Origin: Cyanobacteria bacterium SW_9_44_58
GTDB lineage: Bacteria > Cyanobacteriota > Cyanobacteriia > Cyanobacteriales > Rubidibacteraceae
DNA length: 36,435 bases
Direction: 5' to 3'
Assembly: GCA_003021905.1 (NCBI GenBank)
Contig: PXPI01000017.1
Span: 1 to 36,435 of the forward strand
A program made the translations under genes and the position numbers. The notes beneath the pieces are model-generated. The model was not told where the DNA came from. It worked only from the letters and a program-made list of their open reading frames with translations, and did not search any database. Shown here one piece after another: positions 1 to 7,697 of this stretch. Every line of letters begins with the position of its first letter. Position 1 is the stretch's first letter.

Positions 1-87
1 GATTCAGAGAAGTTGCCAGAAGTGAGTGAAGCTCTGATTCACCTTGCTATGACTCGTCTCATGCTGAAACGGTTAGCTTGCTCTTGA
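1..87 (+). mobile_element. C-terminal tail of an IS5/IS4-like transposase (partial)
   Basis: The window opens inside a reading frame that ends with TGA at 85-87. Its last 28 residues include ALIHLAMTRLMLKRLA, which resembles the C-terminal helix of IS5/IS4-superfamily DDE transposases as I know them. The catalytic DDE residues lie outside the window, so intactness cannot be judged. A non-transposase origin is possible because only 28 residues are visible. The tandem 17-bp duplication at its stop codon lies where the end of the element would be expected. Confidence 0.55.
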
Positions 88-115
88 GCTAAGCTTAATC
101 TTGAGCTAAGCTTAA
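82..115 (+). repeat. 17-bp perfect tandem duplication at the transposase 3' end
   Basis: The unit TCTTGAGCTAAGCTTAA occurs twice head to tail (82-98 and 99-115). The first copy contains the transposase stop codon. Each copy contains the palindrome TAAGCTTA. It may be a replication-slippage product or part of an IS end; no matching inverted copy is visible because the left end of the element is outside the window. Confidence 0.85.
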
Positions 116-192
116 TGTTTATTTTAGGAACAGTCTCTCAGTATTTTAAATAATTATACTGGAATCGACCAAGTGTTTTTGAGAATTTCTCC

Positions 193-1254
193 ATGACAAA
201 GCAAACTGAGGAACTAAAGCAACAACCCGGCTTAATTTTGCAACCCGGTCCCAGTGGCTGGTGGGATTCGGAACGGGTTTCTTCTCCCTGTGTTCTGCGC
301 TGTGCTGATGGCAAATGGCGGATGTGGTACTACGGGGGCGATCCCCATTTCGATCGCGAGATTAACCTTCCCACCGGTCGTTGCGGCTTAGCCATTTCCG
401 ATGATGGGGTGCATTGGGAACGGGTGAAAGGACCTCTCACCATGGGGGCTGTTTTTGAACCTCATTCTGATCCCAATCGCTTCGACGCTGCCCATGTGGG
501 GGTTAGTGATGTGACTTATAACAATGGATTGTATTGGCTATGGTATTTTGGGGGCGATTCCAGCTTCACGCAAGTGGGGAATATGCGGGCCAAAGGTCTC
601 CGAATGCAACCAGGCTGTGCGGTTTCTGCGGATGGATGGCATTGGTTGCGTCTTGAGGGTCCTTATCGAGGCGCATTACTGCCAGTTGGGGAATCAGGGG
701 AATTTGACGAATTATTTTGTGGCTTTCCCAAAGTAGTACGCGATCGCGATGGGTCTTGGAAATTATACTATCATACGCTTCACCCAGAGAAAGGCTTTCT
801 TGTTGGCCTCGCTGTTTCCGAAGATGGGTTGCATTGGGAAAAAGCGGGTCAAGTGCTAGGACCTGGTTCTGCGGAACGGTTTGACGAGCGCGGTGTCGGG
901 ACACGCCATGTTCTCCCCATCGGCAATCAATACGTCATGTTTTATGAAGGTGTTAACAACAGCGGCTATCATTGCATTGGCATTGCCACTTCCACCGATG
1001 GCGAACAGTGGGAAAAGCAAGATGGCGATGCAACTGGCGGTTCCGTATTTGCTCATGCCTCCTCTGGTTCTGGCCGTTGGGATGCCCGTGCTGTGGGAAC
1101 CCCTTGTGTTGTTCCACAATCGGATGGCAGTTGGTACATGTATTATATCGGTGCTAATGAAGGCGGCAGCGATGAACTGACAAGCCAACACCAAATTGGC
1201 CTTGCTGTTAGCAAGGGGACAGATTATGGACAGTGGAAACGGTGGGGGGAATAA
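193..1254 (+). CDS. five-bladed beta-propeller glycosidase-like protein (GH43/GH32 superfamily type)
   Basis: A 353-residue soluble protein without signal peptide or membrane segment. It shows a repeated blade signature at intervals: SDDGVHWERV, SADGWHWLRL, SEDGLHWEKA and STDGEQWEKQ, each following a WYYGG, WYFGG or YYH type strand. This D-G-x-x-W pattern is typical of the arabinanase/invertase-like five-bladed propellers (GH43, GH32, GH68 and related uncharacterised groups). Substrate and catalytic acids cannot be assigned from sequence alone, so glycosidase activity is inferred from fold only; a non-catalytic sugar-binding propeller is possible. The ATG at 193 has no clear Shine-Dalgarno. 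It is followed after 125 nt by a damaged alcohol dehydrogenase on the same strand. Confidence 0.7.
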   Translation: MTKQTEELKQQPGLILQPGPSGWWDSERVSSPCVLRCADGKWRMWYYGGDPHFDREINLPTGRCGLAISDDGVHWERVKGPLTMGAVFEPHSDPNRFDAAHVGVSDVTYNNGLYWLWYFGGDSSFTQVGNMRAKGLRMQPGCAVSADGWHWLRLEGPYRGALLPVGESGEFDELFCGFPKVVRDRDGSWKLYYHTLHPEKGFLVGLAVSEDGLHWEKAGQVLGPGSAERFDERGVGTRHVLPIGNQYVMFYEGVNNSGYHCIGIATSTDGEQWEKQDGDATGGSVFAHASSGSGRWDARAVGTPCVVPQSDGSWYMYYIGANEGGSDELTSQHQIGLAVSKGTDYGQWKRWGE

Positions 1255-1379
1255 GCCGAGCGTGAGCGTGGCATTAAATGCTTAAATCTGATTGCTTAAG
1301 TATTCTTGATCGCGTTTTCTTAAGAAACCTATAATCAGACACCGATTAGCGTATTAACAGAAATTAGGTAGGAGCAAAC

Positions 1380-2389
1380 ATGGCTAGTACCATGAAAGCT
1401 GCGATCGCGGAAGAATTTGGCAAACCTCTCCAGCTAAAGGAAGTGGAAATTCCCAAACCGGATGCCGGACAAGTTCTGGTGAAACTGGCTGTTAGCGGGG
1501 TATGTCATACTGACGTTCACGCCGCTGACGGGGATTGGCCGGTTAAACCCAATATTCCCTTTATTCCAGGTCATGAAGGTGTCGGTCATGTCGCAGAAAT
1601 TGGCCCTGGTATCACTCATTTACAAAAAGGCGATCATGTGGGCATTCCCTGGTTGCATACTGCTTGTTCCCGTTGTGAATATTGTGTTGGCGGGGAAGAA
1701 AATTTATGTCCCTCTCAAGAAAACACAGGCTATAGCGTGAATGGCACCTTTGCCGAATATGTGTTGGTCGATGCCAATCATGCCGCTAAAATTCCTCACC
1801 CTTTAGAATCAACTGAGGCGGCGCCGATTTTATGTGCCGGTGTAACCACTTATCGAGGTCTGAAAGAAACCTATACCAAACCGGGAGATTGGGTTGTTAT
1901 TTCTGGCATTGGCGGCTTAGGCCATTTAGGGGTGCAATATGCTAAAGCTATGGGGCGTCATGTCATTGCCTTATCCCGAACGCCGGAAAAATTAGAACTT
2001 GCTAAGCAATTAGGCGCTGATGAAACAGTTAATGTTAGCGAAACTGATCCCGGTAAAGCCGTTCATGACATGGGGCGTTGGTTACTGCTGTTTCCACAGA
2101 AGCCTTTAATCAAGCAGTCAGTACCTTAAGACGCGGCGGCACTTGCTCCATGGTGGGATTACCTCCTGGTAAATTTCCCCTTTCCATCTTTGATGTTATT
2201 TTGAAAGGCATTGATATTCAAGGATCAATTGTTGGTACTCGCAGTGATTTGCGGGAAGCTCTCGAATTTGGGGCAGAAGGACAAGTGAAAGCAAAAGTTG
2301 AAACGCAGCCCCTCGATGAAGTGAATAATGTCATGGAACGCCTGAAAAATGGCAGTGTTAACGGACGTGTTGTGTTAACCATGACCTAA
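1380..2389 (+). pseudogene. adhP: zinc-dependent alcohol dehydrogenase (AdhP type), broken by a frameshift near 2073-2077
   Basis: Medium-chain alcohol dehydrogenase converting alcohols and aldehydes with NAD(H). The first part (1380 to about 2075) carries [14 protein letters not shown] with the catalytic-zinc Cys, GHEGVGHV, the structural-zinc cluster [15 protein letters not shown] and the Rossmann motif GIGGLGHLG. The second part continues one frame over from about 2075 to 2389 with [23 protein letters not shown] and GSIVGTRSDLREALEFGAEG, ending GRVVLTMT. At the break the family normally has a short Gly-rich loop (D-x-G-G-x-H-G-x type); here only MG precedes AL, so about 13 nt (3n+1) appear to be missing. 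The first frame instead runs off into 15-20 unrelated residues and stops at 2129. AGGAG lies a few bases upstream of the ATG at 1380. Either a recent pseudogene or an assembly error. Confidence 0.85.
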
Positions 2390-2421
2390 TTGTTTAAGAA
2401 AAAACAGCAAATATTGTATCA

Positions 2422-2455
2422 ACCTCCCTGTTTCTGTTTCATTGTTCGGGGAGGT
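2422..2455 (+). terminator. possible terminator hairpin after adhP
   Basis: ACCTCCC (2422-2428) pairs with GGGAGGT (2449-2455) around a 20-nt loop, followed by AATTT. It sits 32 nt after the adhP stop. The long loop and weak T-tract make this only a candidate. Confidence 0.35.
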
Positions 2456-2485
2456 AATTTATGTTCAGTCAATCTTGACACTCTC

Positions 2486-2509
2486 CCATTAAATCAAAGA
2501 TTATAATGG
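2486..2509. mobile_element. IS200/IS605-type terminal hairpin next to the tnpB relic
   Basis: CCATTA (2486-2491) and TAATGG (2504-2509) form a short imperfect subterminal palindrome just beyond the 3' end of the tnpB relic. The preceding CTTGACACTCTCCC resembles ends of cyanobacterial IS200/IS605-family elements as I recall them. In active elements the same end also gives rise to the omega/reRNA guide; here it accompanies a dead tnpB. Confidence 0.5.
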
Positions 2510-2522
2510 AAGATTCTTTCTT

Positions 2523-3163
2523 CTACGATTCGACTTGCTTTGATTGAATCTGTTCAACCAAAGTAGCGGTCAAATCTCCGAAAGCGTTTTCCAACTCAAG
2601 GTTAGCCGTTTCCTTCTGCCCGAAGGTACGGAGTGCTTCTCTCAAAATATTGATTGCTGCATTTTCATCTCGATCTAAATAAGTTCCGCAATGACATTGA
2701 TGCGTTCTTGTTGATAGAGATTTTTTAACAATTGAGCCACAATTAGAACATTTTTGACTGGTATATTTGGGGTTAACAGCGATCGTTATTTTTCCAAATT
2801 TCCAGGCAAAATATTCTAACCAAACTCGAAACTGATACCATGCCACATCATTGATTGATTTAGCAAGATTATGATTCTTGACTAAGTTTTGAATCTGAAG
2901 ATTTTCATAGGCGATCAAGTCGTTAGACTGACAAACGCAACGCTTTCTGGAAAGAGAACGTTGTAATTTCTTGAGTTTCTGTTCTCCTTTCCTTAGAAAA
3001 TTCAAATTAGGTTCTTTGTCACCATTGCTGTCAGTGTAAAAACTTTTTCAATGCCAACATCTAAACCGACAGCATTACCAGACGGTTCCATTTCCTCTTT
3101 TACTTCAGTGTTGATCAAAAACTGAACATAGTAACCATCAGCACGTCTAACAATTCTTACTCG
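2523..3163 (-). pseudogene. tnpB: decayed IS200/IS605 OrfB (TnpB) RNA-guided nuclease/transposase accessory
   Basis: Two minus-strand frames together give a partial TnpB. The upstream piece (from 3163 down to about 3005) has RVRIVRRADGYYVQF and GLDVGIEKVF (first RuvC Asp). The downstream piece (3005-2523) has NFLRKGEQKLKKLQRSLSRK, IAYENLQIQ (RuvC Glu), the zinc ribbon CSNCG with HQCHCG, and DRDENAAINILREAL (last RuvC Asp). Damage visible: loss of the whole N-terminal half (homology stops at 3163), a frameshift near 3003-3010, and an internal deletion of roughly 40-50 residues between LSRK and DLIAYENL. All three RuvC acids remain, but the protein cannot be functional. No tnpA is present. The hairpin at 2486-2509 marks the right end. 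Confidence 0.85.
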
Positions 3164-3166
3164 CTG

Positions 3167-3406
3167 ATGAGCAAATATCAACCTATTAGCGAAAAATTGG
3201 ATCCCCTTCGCAAACAGGCTAAGCAGGAAAAAACCTATGAACTCCAGCAATTACCTGATGAAAAAGTGATCGCGCTGCAACAAGCGCTAAAACAGCTCGA
3301 TTATTACAAGTTGCCAATTGATGGCATTGTTGGTTCTGGGACGAGAAAGGCGCTAAAAACGTTTAAGCAAGATCACTGGTTAGAGCATTCCAATGCAACT
3401 TCCTAA
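3167..3406 (+). pseudogene. C-terminal fragment of a peptidoglycan-binding-domain protein
   Basis: A 79-residue frame whose last 55 residues fit a PG_binding_1 domain: VIALQQALKQLDYYKLPIDG, then IVGSGTRKALKTFKQDH. This three-helix domain normally sits at one end of cell-wall hydrolases or secreted proteins. The frame begins at 3167, only four bases from where tnpB homology ends at 3163, so the 5' part of the original gene (including any signal peptide) was probably lost when the IS element and this gene were fused. An ATG at 3167 could be used, but no Shine-Dalgarno is evident and the product would be cytoplasmic. It converges with tldD, ending 7 nt before that gene's stop. Confidence 0.6.
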
Positions 3407-3413
3407 TCCTAAG

Positions 3414-4801
3414 TTATTCGTTGCTGTCTCCCCCAACGACAACATCTTTAATGCGAAGACTGGGACTGCCGCAACCCACAGCTAAACCGCTTTGGCCGCC
3501 TTTGCCGCAACCGCCGGACTCATCCCAGTAAAAATCATTGCCGATGGCTTCAATGTTGGCTAGGGTTTTGAACACATTGCCAGAAAGTGTTACATCCCGC
3601 ACCGGTTCAGCGAGTTTGCCATTGCGAATCATCCAGGCTTCCCCAGCTGAGAAAGTAAACATTTCACCGTTGGTCATGCACCTAACCAGTTTTTGGCATA
3701 AACGCCCACGGGAATATCTTGGAATAAGTCTTCCACTGGGGTATCTCCCCGGCCAATCCAAGTGTTGGTCATGCGTACCAAGGGGGGATATTGATAGTCT
3801 AAACAACGGGCATTGCCAGTTGCGCTTTCTCCGAGTTTCCCTGCTGTTTCCCGGGAATGGAGACGTCCCACTAAAATCCCGTCTTGAATGAGTTGTGTAG
3901 TTTGGGCTGGGGTTCCCTCATCATCGACTTGATAACTTCCCCGATGTTCCGGCGGGGCAGCGCCGTCAAAAATTTGGAGATTGCTGGGACCAAATCGTCG
4001 TCCCATGGTCATGATTTCCTGTAAATCCGGATTTTCATAAGTCATGTCCGCTTCGGAAAGATGGCCAAAGGCTTCGTGAACAAATAAACCAGCCAAAACG
4101 GGATCAATGACCACGGGGTAAACATTTCCGGTTACCGTGGGCAAACTGAGGGCATTCACCGCTCTTTGGGCTGCTGTAACCACTTGTTCGTCAAGGTTGG
4201 TGAGATCTTGCCATCCCCGACGCGATCCCACGGTTTCTCGCCCCGTTTGCACTGTTTCTCCATTGCGCGCGATTGCGCTGAATCTCGCTTCCAAATCGGC
4301 CCAGGTTTGTTCCGCTAAGGTGCCTTCGGAGGTAGCAATAGCAACCCGTTGGGTGAGGTCGCTATAACTCACGGCAGTGGTAGCAATCCGAGAATCATAG
4401 TCTCGCAGCAACTGATTATAATGCTCGCAAAGCGCTTTTTTGTCGGCTAACGGAATATCTCGGGGATTTCCTGCCGGCAATGGCAACTCATAAACCCCTT
4501 CTACTGTGGGAACGGGGGCTAACGTTGTCTTTTGATTGCCCACCAATCGCGCTGCCGCGATCGCGTCTTCGATTTGTTCTTCTATAGCATGGAGGCGATT
4601 AAAGCTGGCAAAGCCCCATCCCCCTCGATAACAGGCGCGCACTTGCCTCCTAATGGCCACTTCTTCACTAAGCGTTTCAATTTTTTCTCCCCTAAGGAGG
4701 ATATCGGTACTTTCCGATTCCTCTATCCGAATTAGTAAAAAGTCAGCGCGATCGCGATATTTTTGTATTAAATCTGACAGTAGAGAACGATAATTTGTCA
4801 T
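3414..4801 (-). pseudogene. tldD: TldD family metalloprotease, with a single-base frameshift near 3678
   Basis: TldD pairs with TldE/PmbA to form a cytoplasmic metalloprotease that processes unfolded or modified peptides. The long N-terminal part (4801 to about 3680) has RIEESESTDILLRGEKIE, the zinc motif HEAFGH followed by LSEAD, and GYVAKNW-type sequence reading GVYAKNWLGA before a premature TGA. The next frame continues exactly where expected: MTNGEMFTFSAGEAWMIRNG, then GNDFYWDESGGCGKGGQ and CGSPSLRIKDVVVGG to the stop at 3414. Restoring one G in the GGTGCATGACC stretch would give LGGMTNGEMF, the usual family sequence. So this is a one-base deletion, either real or an artefact. crtR lies 17 nt upstream on the same strand. 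Confidence 0.88.
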
Positions 4802-4818
4802 TGGTAACGGTTAACGGC

Positions 4819-5700
4819 TTACTGATGACCTTTAAAACGAATGCCTAAAAAAATATCGTAAATAAAACCGAAGAAATCTTTTTTCTTTTCTAATAATCCT
4901 AACGACTGAGGAGACTCCTTAGCATCCAATCGGGGTTTCATTTGAAAGTAAGCCGGCTGATACTTATACCAAGGAATAGACGGCCAAAGATGATGGACTA
5001 AATGATAATTTTGTCCGCAAATGAGCAAATTCAGAATCTTACTGGGATAAACTCTTGCATTATGCCAGCGATCGCGCTCTTGAAAGGGGCGATGGGGAAG
5101 ATAATCAAAAAATAACCCTAACATCCAACCCACCACTAACGCCGCGGCAAACCAATAATTGACAATATAATTAACAAACCCGTATTGAATGGCAAAATAA
5201 ACAATTAATCCCACAATGGAGCGACTGACAAACCATTCTAAAAGTTCATAATTTTTCCACAACCGACGCTTAAAAAAGAACACTTCATGATAGAAAAAGC
5301 GGACAGGAATCAGAAACAGAGGTCCTCCGGTGGAAACAAAATGGTCGGGATCATTTTTGGGATCATTGACATGGGCGTGATGTTGGAGATGTACCCGTGT
5401 AAAAACAGGAAACACAAACCCTAACATCAAGGCGCTGCCATGGCCGAGTATGGTATTAATCGCGCGATTGCGATGGCCAGCGCGGTGAGAGGCATCATGA
5501 ATAACTGTTCCGGCAAGGTGCAAACATAAAACATTGAGACAAAAACAAACGCCGCCTTGCCAATGCCAAAGCCAGTAACCACAGTGAGATAAGATAAACA
5601 GTCCCCATGCTGTAAGAAACATACCAACATTGACATTCCACCCGCCATCGGGATCAATGTAATCTTTGGGCACTTTCAGTGACGGTTGCGCCTGCACCAT
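4819..5700 (-). CDS. crtR: beta-carotene hydroxylase CrtR
   Basis: Membrane di-iron hydroxylase of the fatty-acid-desaturase fold that converts beta-carotene to zeaxanthin in cyanobacteria. The 293-residue protein has the diagnostic histidine clusters in order: HDASH followed by RAGHRN, HLQHHAHVNDPKNDPDH, and NYHLVHHLWPSIPWY near the C-terminus. Hydrophobic segments lie around residues 25-70, 90-105 and 155-200. Length and motif order match CrtR. The ATG at 5700 is preceded by GAAGGAGAAG, a good Shine-Dalgarno. It is followed after 17 nt by tldD and preceded after 80 nt by the hydrolase/acyltransferase pair on the same strand, so co-transcription is plausible and links that pair to carotenoid metabolism by context. 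Confidence 0.92.
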   Translation of the reverse strand: MVQAQPSLKVPKDYIDPDGGWNVNVGMFLTAWGLFILSHCGYWLWHWQGGVCFCLNVLCLHLAGTVIHDASHRAGHRNRAINTILGHGSALMLGFVFPVFTRVHLQHHAHVNDPKNDPDHFVSTGGPLFLIPVRFFYHEVFFFKRRLWKNYELLEWFVSRSIVGLIVYFAIQYGFVNYIVNYWFAAALVVGWMLGLFFDYLPHRPFQERDRWHNARVYPSKILNLLICGQNYHLVHHLWPSIPWYKYQPAYFQMKPRLDAKESPQSLGLLEKKKDFFGFIYDIFLGIRFKGHQ

Positions 5701-5780
5701 ATTTTGTTCTTCTCCTTCTAGCTTGCATTAATTTAAATATTAATTTTTATAAATTTAATCTCATTTTCTCAAAAAAATCG

Positions 5781-6620
5781 CTAAGATGCAGTTAAAAGTT
5801 GATCCAGGGCTCGCTGTTCGAGAAAGTTGCTTTCTTGAAGGATCTCACATAAGCGATTGTCTTTTTCTAATAAACAAGTATGACCGCTATCAGGCAAAAC
5901 CACCATTTGCGAATTGGGAAAATAATTCCCTAAGCGTTGGGCTTCTTTCACCGAAGGCAAGAGTCGATCTGAACCAGCTGCCAATAGTAACACAGGAACA
6001 GAGGCTTCTTGTAACTGATCAAAATCCAACTTGAACTGTTCCAATAAAGATAATCGCCAACGGACAGTTTGCGGCGGCACCGATTTCATGGCATTTAATA
6101 AAGCCCGCCGGTCAGGCGCAGCAATTCGTCCCATTGCTGCCAGGAATGGTAAAATCAATGCCGTGGAAGCGCGGTAGATAGGCTCTGGCATCCAACCTGT
6201 CCCCACTGCCCCCCAAGCTAAAAACGGACGTTCCCGAAAGGAGGAAGCGGGATTCACCAAAATCACCCGATTAAATAGCTCAGGTGCCCGTTCTAACAGT
6301 TTCAACGCCAAGCAACCCCCAAAGGATTCGCCGCACAAATAAGTAGTTGATTCCGGTTTATTAATTTGTTCTTGCACAATTAAATCAATAACAACCCTTG
6401 TTAATTCATCCCAATCACTAAAATTGTACTGGGGAATGGCAAGGGAACGGATATCAAAACATTGATCCAAAGTTGCCGTTTGGGTATGAATCAGTTCTCC
6501 TGTGCCGTCCATTCCCGGTAAAAAAACAAACAGGGGAAAGTGGGGGTGCAATGAGTTCGGTGTTAAAAAGTAAGGATGATCCTGCTGATTCATGAATTTG
6601 CTTTCACTAATAACATCCAA
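5781..6620 (-). CDS. alpha/beta-hydrolase related to the N-terminal half of plant phytyl/xanthophyll ester synthases
   Basis: A 279-residue alpha/beta-hydrolase. FVFLPGMDGTGEL near residue 32 is the oxyanion-hole region, CGESFGGCLAL near residue 95 is the nucleophile elbow with the catalytic Ser, an Asp lies in AAGSDRLLPS and the His in DSGHTCLLE. The PGMDGTG and SFGGCLAL segments, and the surrounding spacing, closely resemble the hydrolase part of plant PES/PYP proteins, which transfer acyl groups to phytol or xanthophylls. In plants that domain is fused to an acyltransferase; here the acyltransferase is the next gene upstream, overlapping by 14 nt. The start at 6620 is chosen because it gives this overlap; an ATG at 6593 would also fit the fold. 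Substrate is inferred, not shown. Confidence 0.75.
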   Translation of the reverse strand: MDVISESKFMNQQDHPYFLTPNSLHPHFPLFVFLPGMDGTGELIHTQTATLDQCFDIRSLAIPQYNFSDWDELTRVVIDLIVQEQINKPESTTYLCGESFGGCLALKLLERAPELFNRVILVNPASSFRERPFLAWGAVGTGWMPEPIYRASTALILPFLAAMGRIAAPDRRALLNAMKSVPPQTVRWRLSLLEQFKLDFDQLQEASVPVLLLAAGSDRLLPSVKEAQRLGNYFPNSQMVVLPDSGHTCLLEKDNRLCEILQESNFLEQRALDQLLTAS

Positions 6621-7329
6621 TTTCCAATAAAGATTGAATTTCTTTTTGACAATAATCCGTTAATTCCGTAAGCCCATATTTCGTCTGTTTTCCTCGATAT
6701 TTCCGTTGAATTTTTGGTGTAATCCAATAAGGACGACCCATTAAAAGATTCGCTCGTTCATAGATTACCATGGGATGCGGCGACCATTGATTAAATAGGG
6801 CTTCTGTGGGATCAAACCAGTGTAAAACTTTTAGGGGGATGGTGGTTGTAACTTGCTCTTGCTGGGACGCGATCGCGACCGGCAATAGGACTAAATCCGA
6901 AATATTGGCCCGCAGCAACAAATGGGCAAATCCTTCTTGGAAAGGTTGAATTTCAGTAGGTGCCGTTAAATTCACCATCGATTGCGCCCCTTCCGGAAAT
7001 ACCGCTAACCAGTTGCTGTCTTGCAACAACTTTCTTCCTTCCCGCATAAAACTGCTGCCTCGCTGAGAGTAATCTGCCAAGGGAAAGCATCCTAAGGAAT
7101 CAACCACCTCGCGCAAAACAGGAACTTGTCCCATGTAGTGATGACAAGCAGTGCGAAGGGGATGTCCCAATCCTACCATTAACATCATGGGATCCATAAA
7201 GCTGCGGTGGTTGCTAACAACAACAACGGTAGCATGGTGCGGGATACGGTTTTGATAGTAAACAAAGAGTTGGGTTCCCAAGGCTAGGAGAAACCCACGG
7301 GATAAATTGAACGGTTGCTTAGAAGCCAT
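6607..7329 (-). CDS. PlsC-like lysophospholipid acyltransferase domain protein
   Basis: A 240-residue acyltransferase of the PlsC/LPLAT family. The catalytic NHxxxxD motif is seen as NHRSFMDP near residue 40, and the second conserved block as VFPEGAQSM near residue 114. There is a hydrophobic N-terminal stretch (FLLALGTQLFVYY) that could associate with the membrane. Length is typical of a single LPLAT domain. The stop overlaps the start of the downstream alpha/beta-hydrolase, so the two are probably translationally coupled and act together. It could be an ordinary glycerolipid acyltransferase; the partner and the crtR neighbourhood favour transfer of acyl chains to an isoprenoid alcohol or carotenoid, which is an inference. 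Confidence 0.75.
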   Translation of the reverse strand: MASKQPFNLSRGFLLALGTQLFVYYQNRIPHHATVVVVSNHRSFMDPMMLMVGLGHPLRTACHHYMGQVPVLREVVDSLGCFPLADYSQRGSSFMREGRKLLQDSNWLAVFPEGAQSMVNLTAPTEIQPFQEGFAHLLLRANISDLVLLPVAIASQQEQVTTTIPLKVLHWFDPTEALFNQWSPHPMVIYERANLLMGRPYWITPKIQRKYRGKQTKYGLTELTDYCQKEIQSLLEIGCY

Positions 7330-7697
7330 GGGATTTATTGGAAAGACAGGCTGTAACTTAACAAATCTTAACGTTTTCTCTCCATATTAACCAATTCTCT
7401 AATGATTTTGATGAATCTCGGAACTGCGTTGAATTGACGTTAACTCAAACATCTCTTAAGGTAGAATCAGAAAATCTAACATTTGGTTATAATTTGTTTG
7501 ATATTTTGGTTTGATTTTAAAAAAAGTACAACTCATAAGAAAAATCAATAAATTTTATCAATGAGTTAAATTTTCCAAATCAAGCCTTAAAAAATAACGA
7601 ATTATTTAATTTCAAACTTCATTTAAAAACCGTTTTAACTTACTCCCAATCATTTCACCTGAGAAGTTGGACTCATTTAATAAACAAACGATTATTT
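7330..7697. other. AT-rich intergenic region between divergent acyltransferase and metG genes
   Basis: This 368-nt spacer separates two divergently transcribed units, so it should hold both promoters. It is strongly AT-rich, with runs such as TTTTAAAAAAAG. I see no gene, no convincing tRNA or riboswitch fold and no repeat shared with the rest of the window. Confidence 0.6.

Noticed and set aside
3670-3690. Programmed frameshift in tldD
   Set aside because: No slippery heptamer or downstream stem is evident and the family is not known to use recoding; a one-base deletion is simpler.
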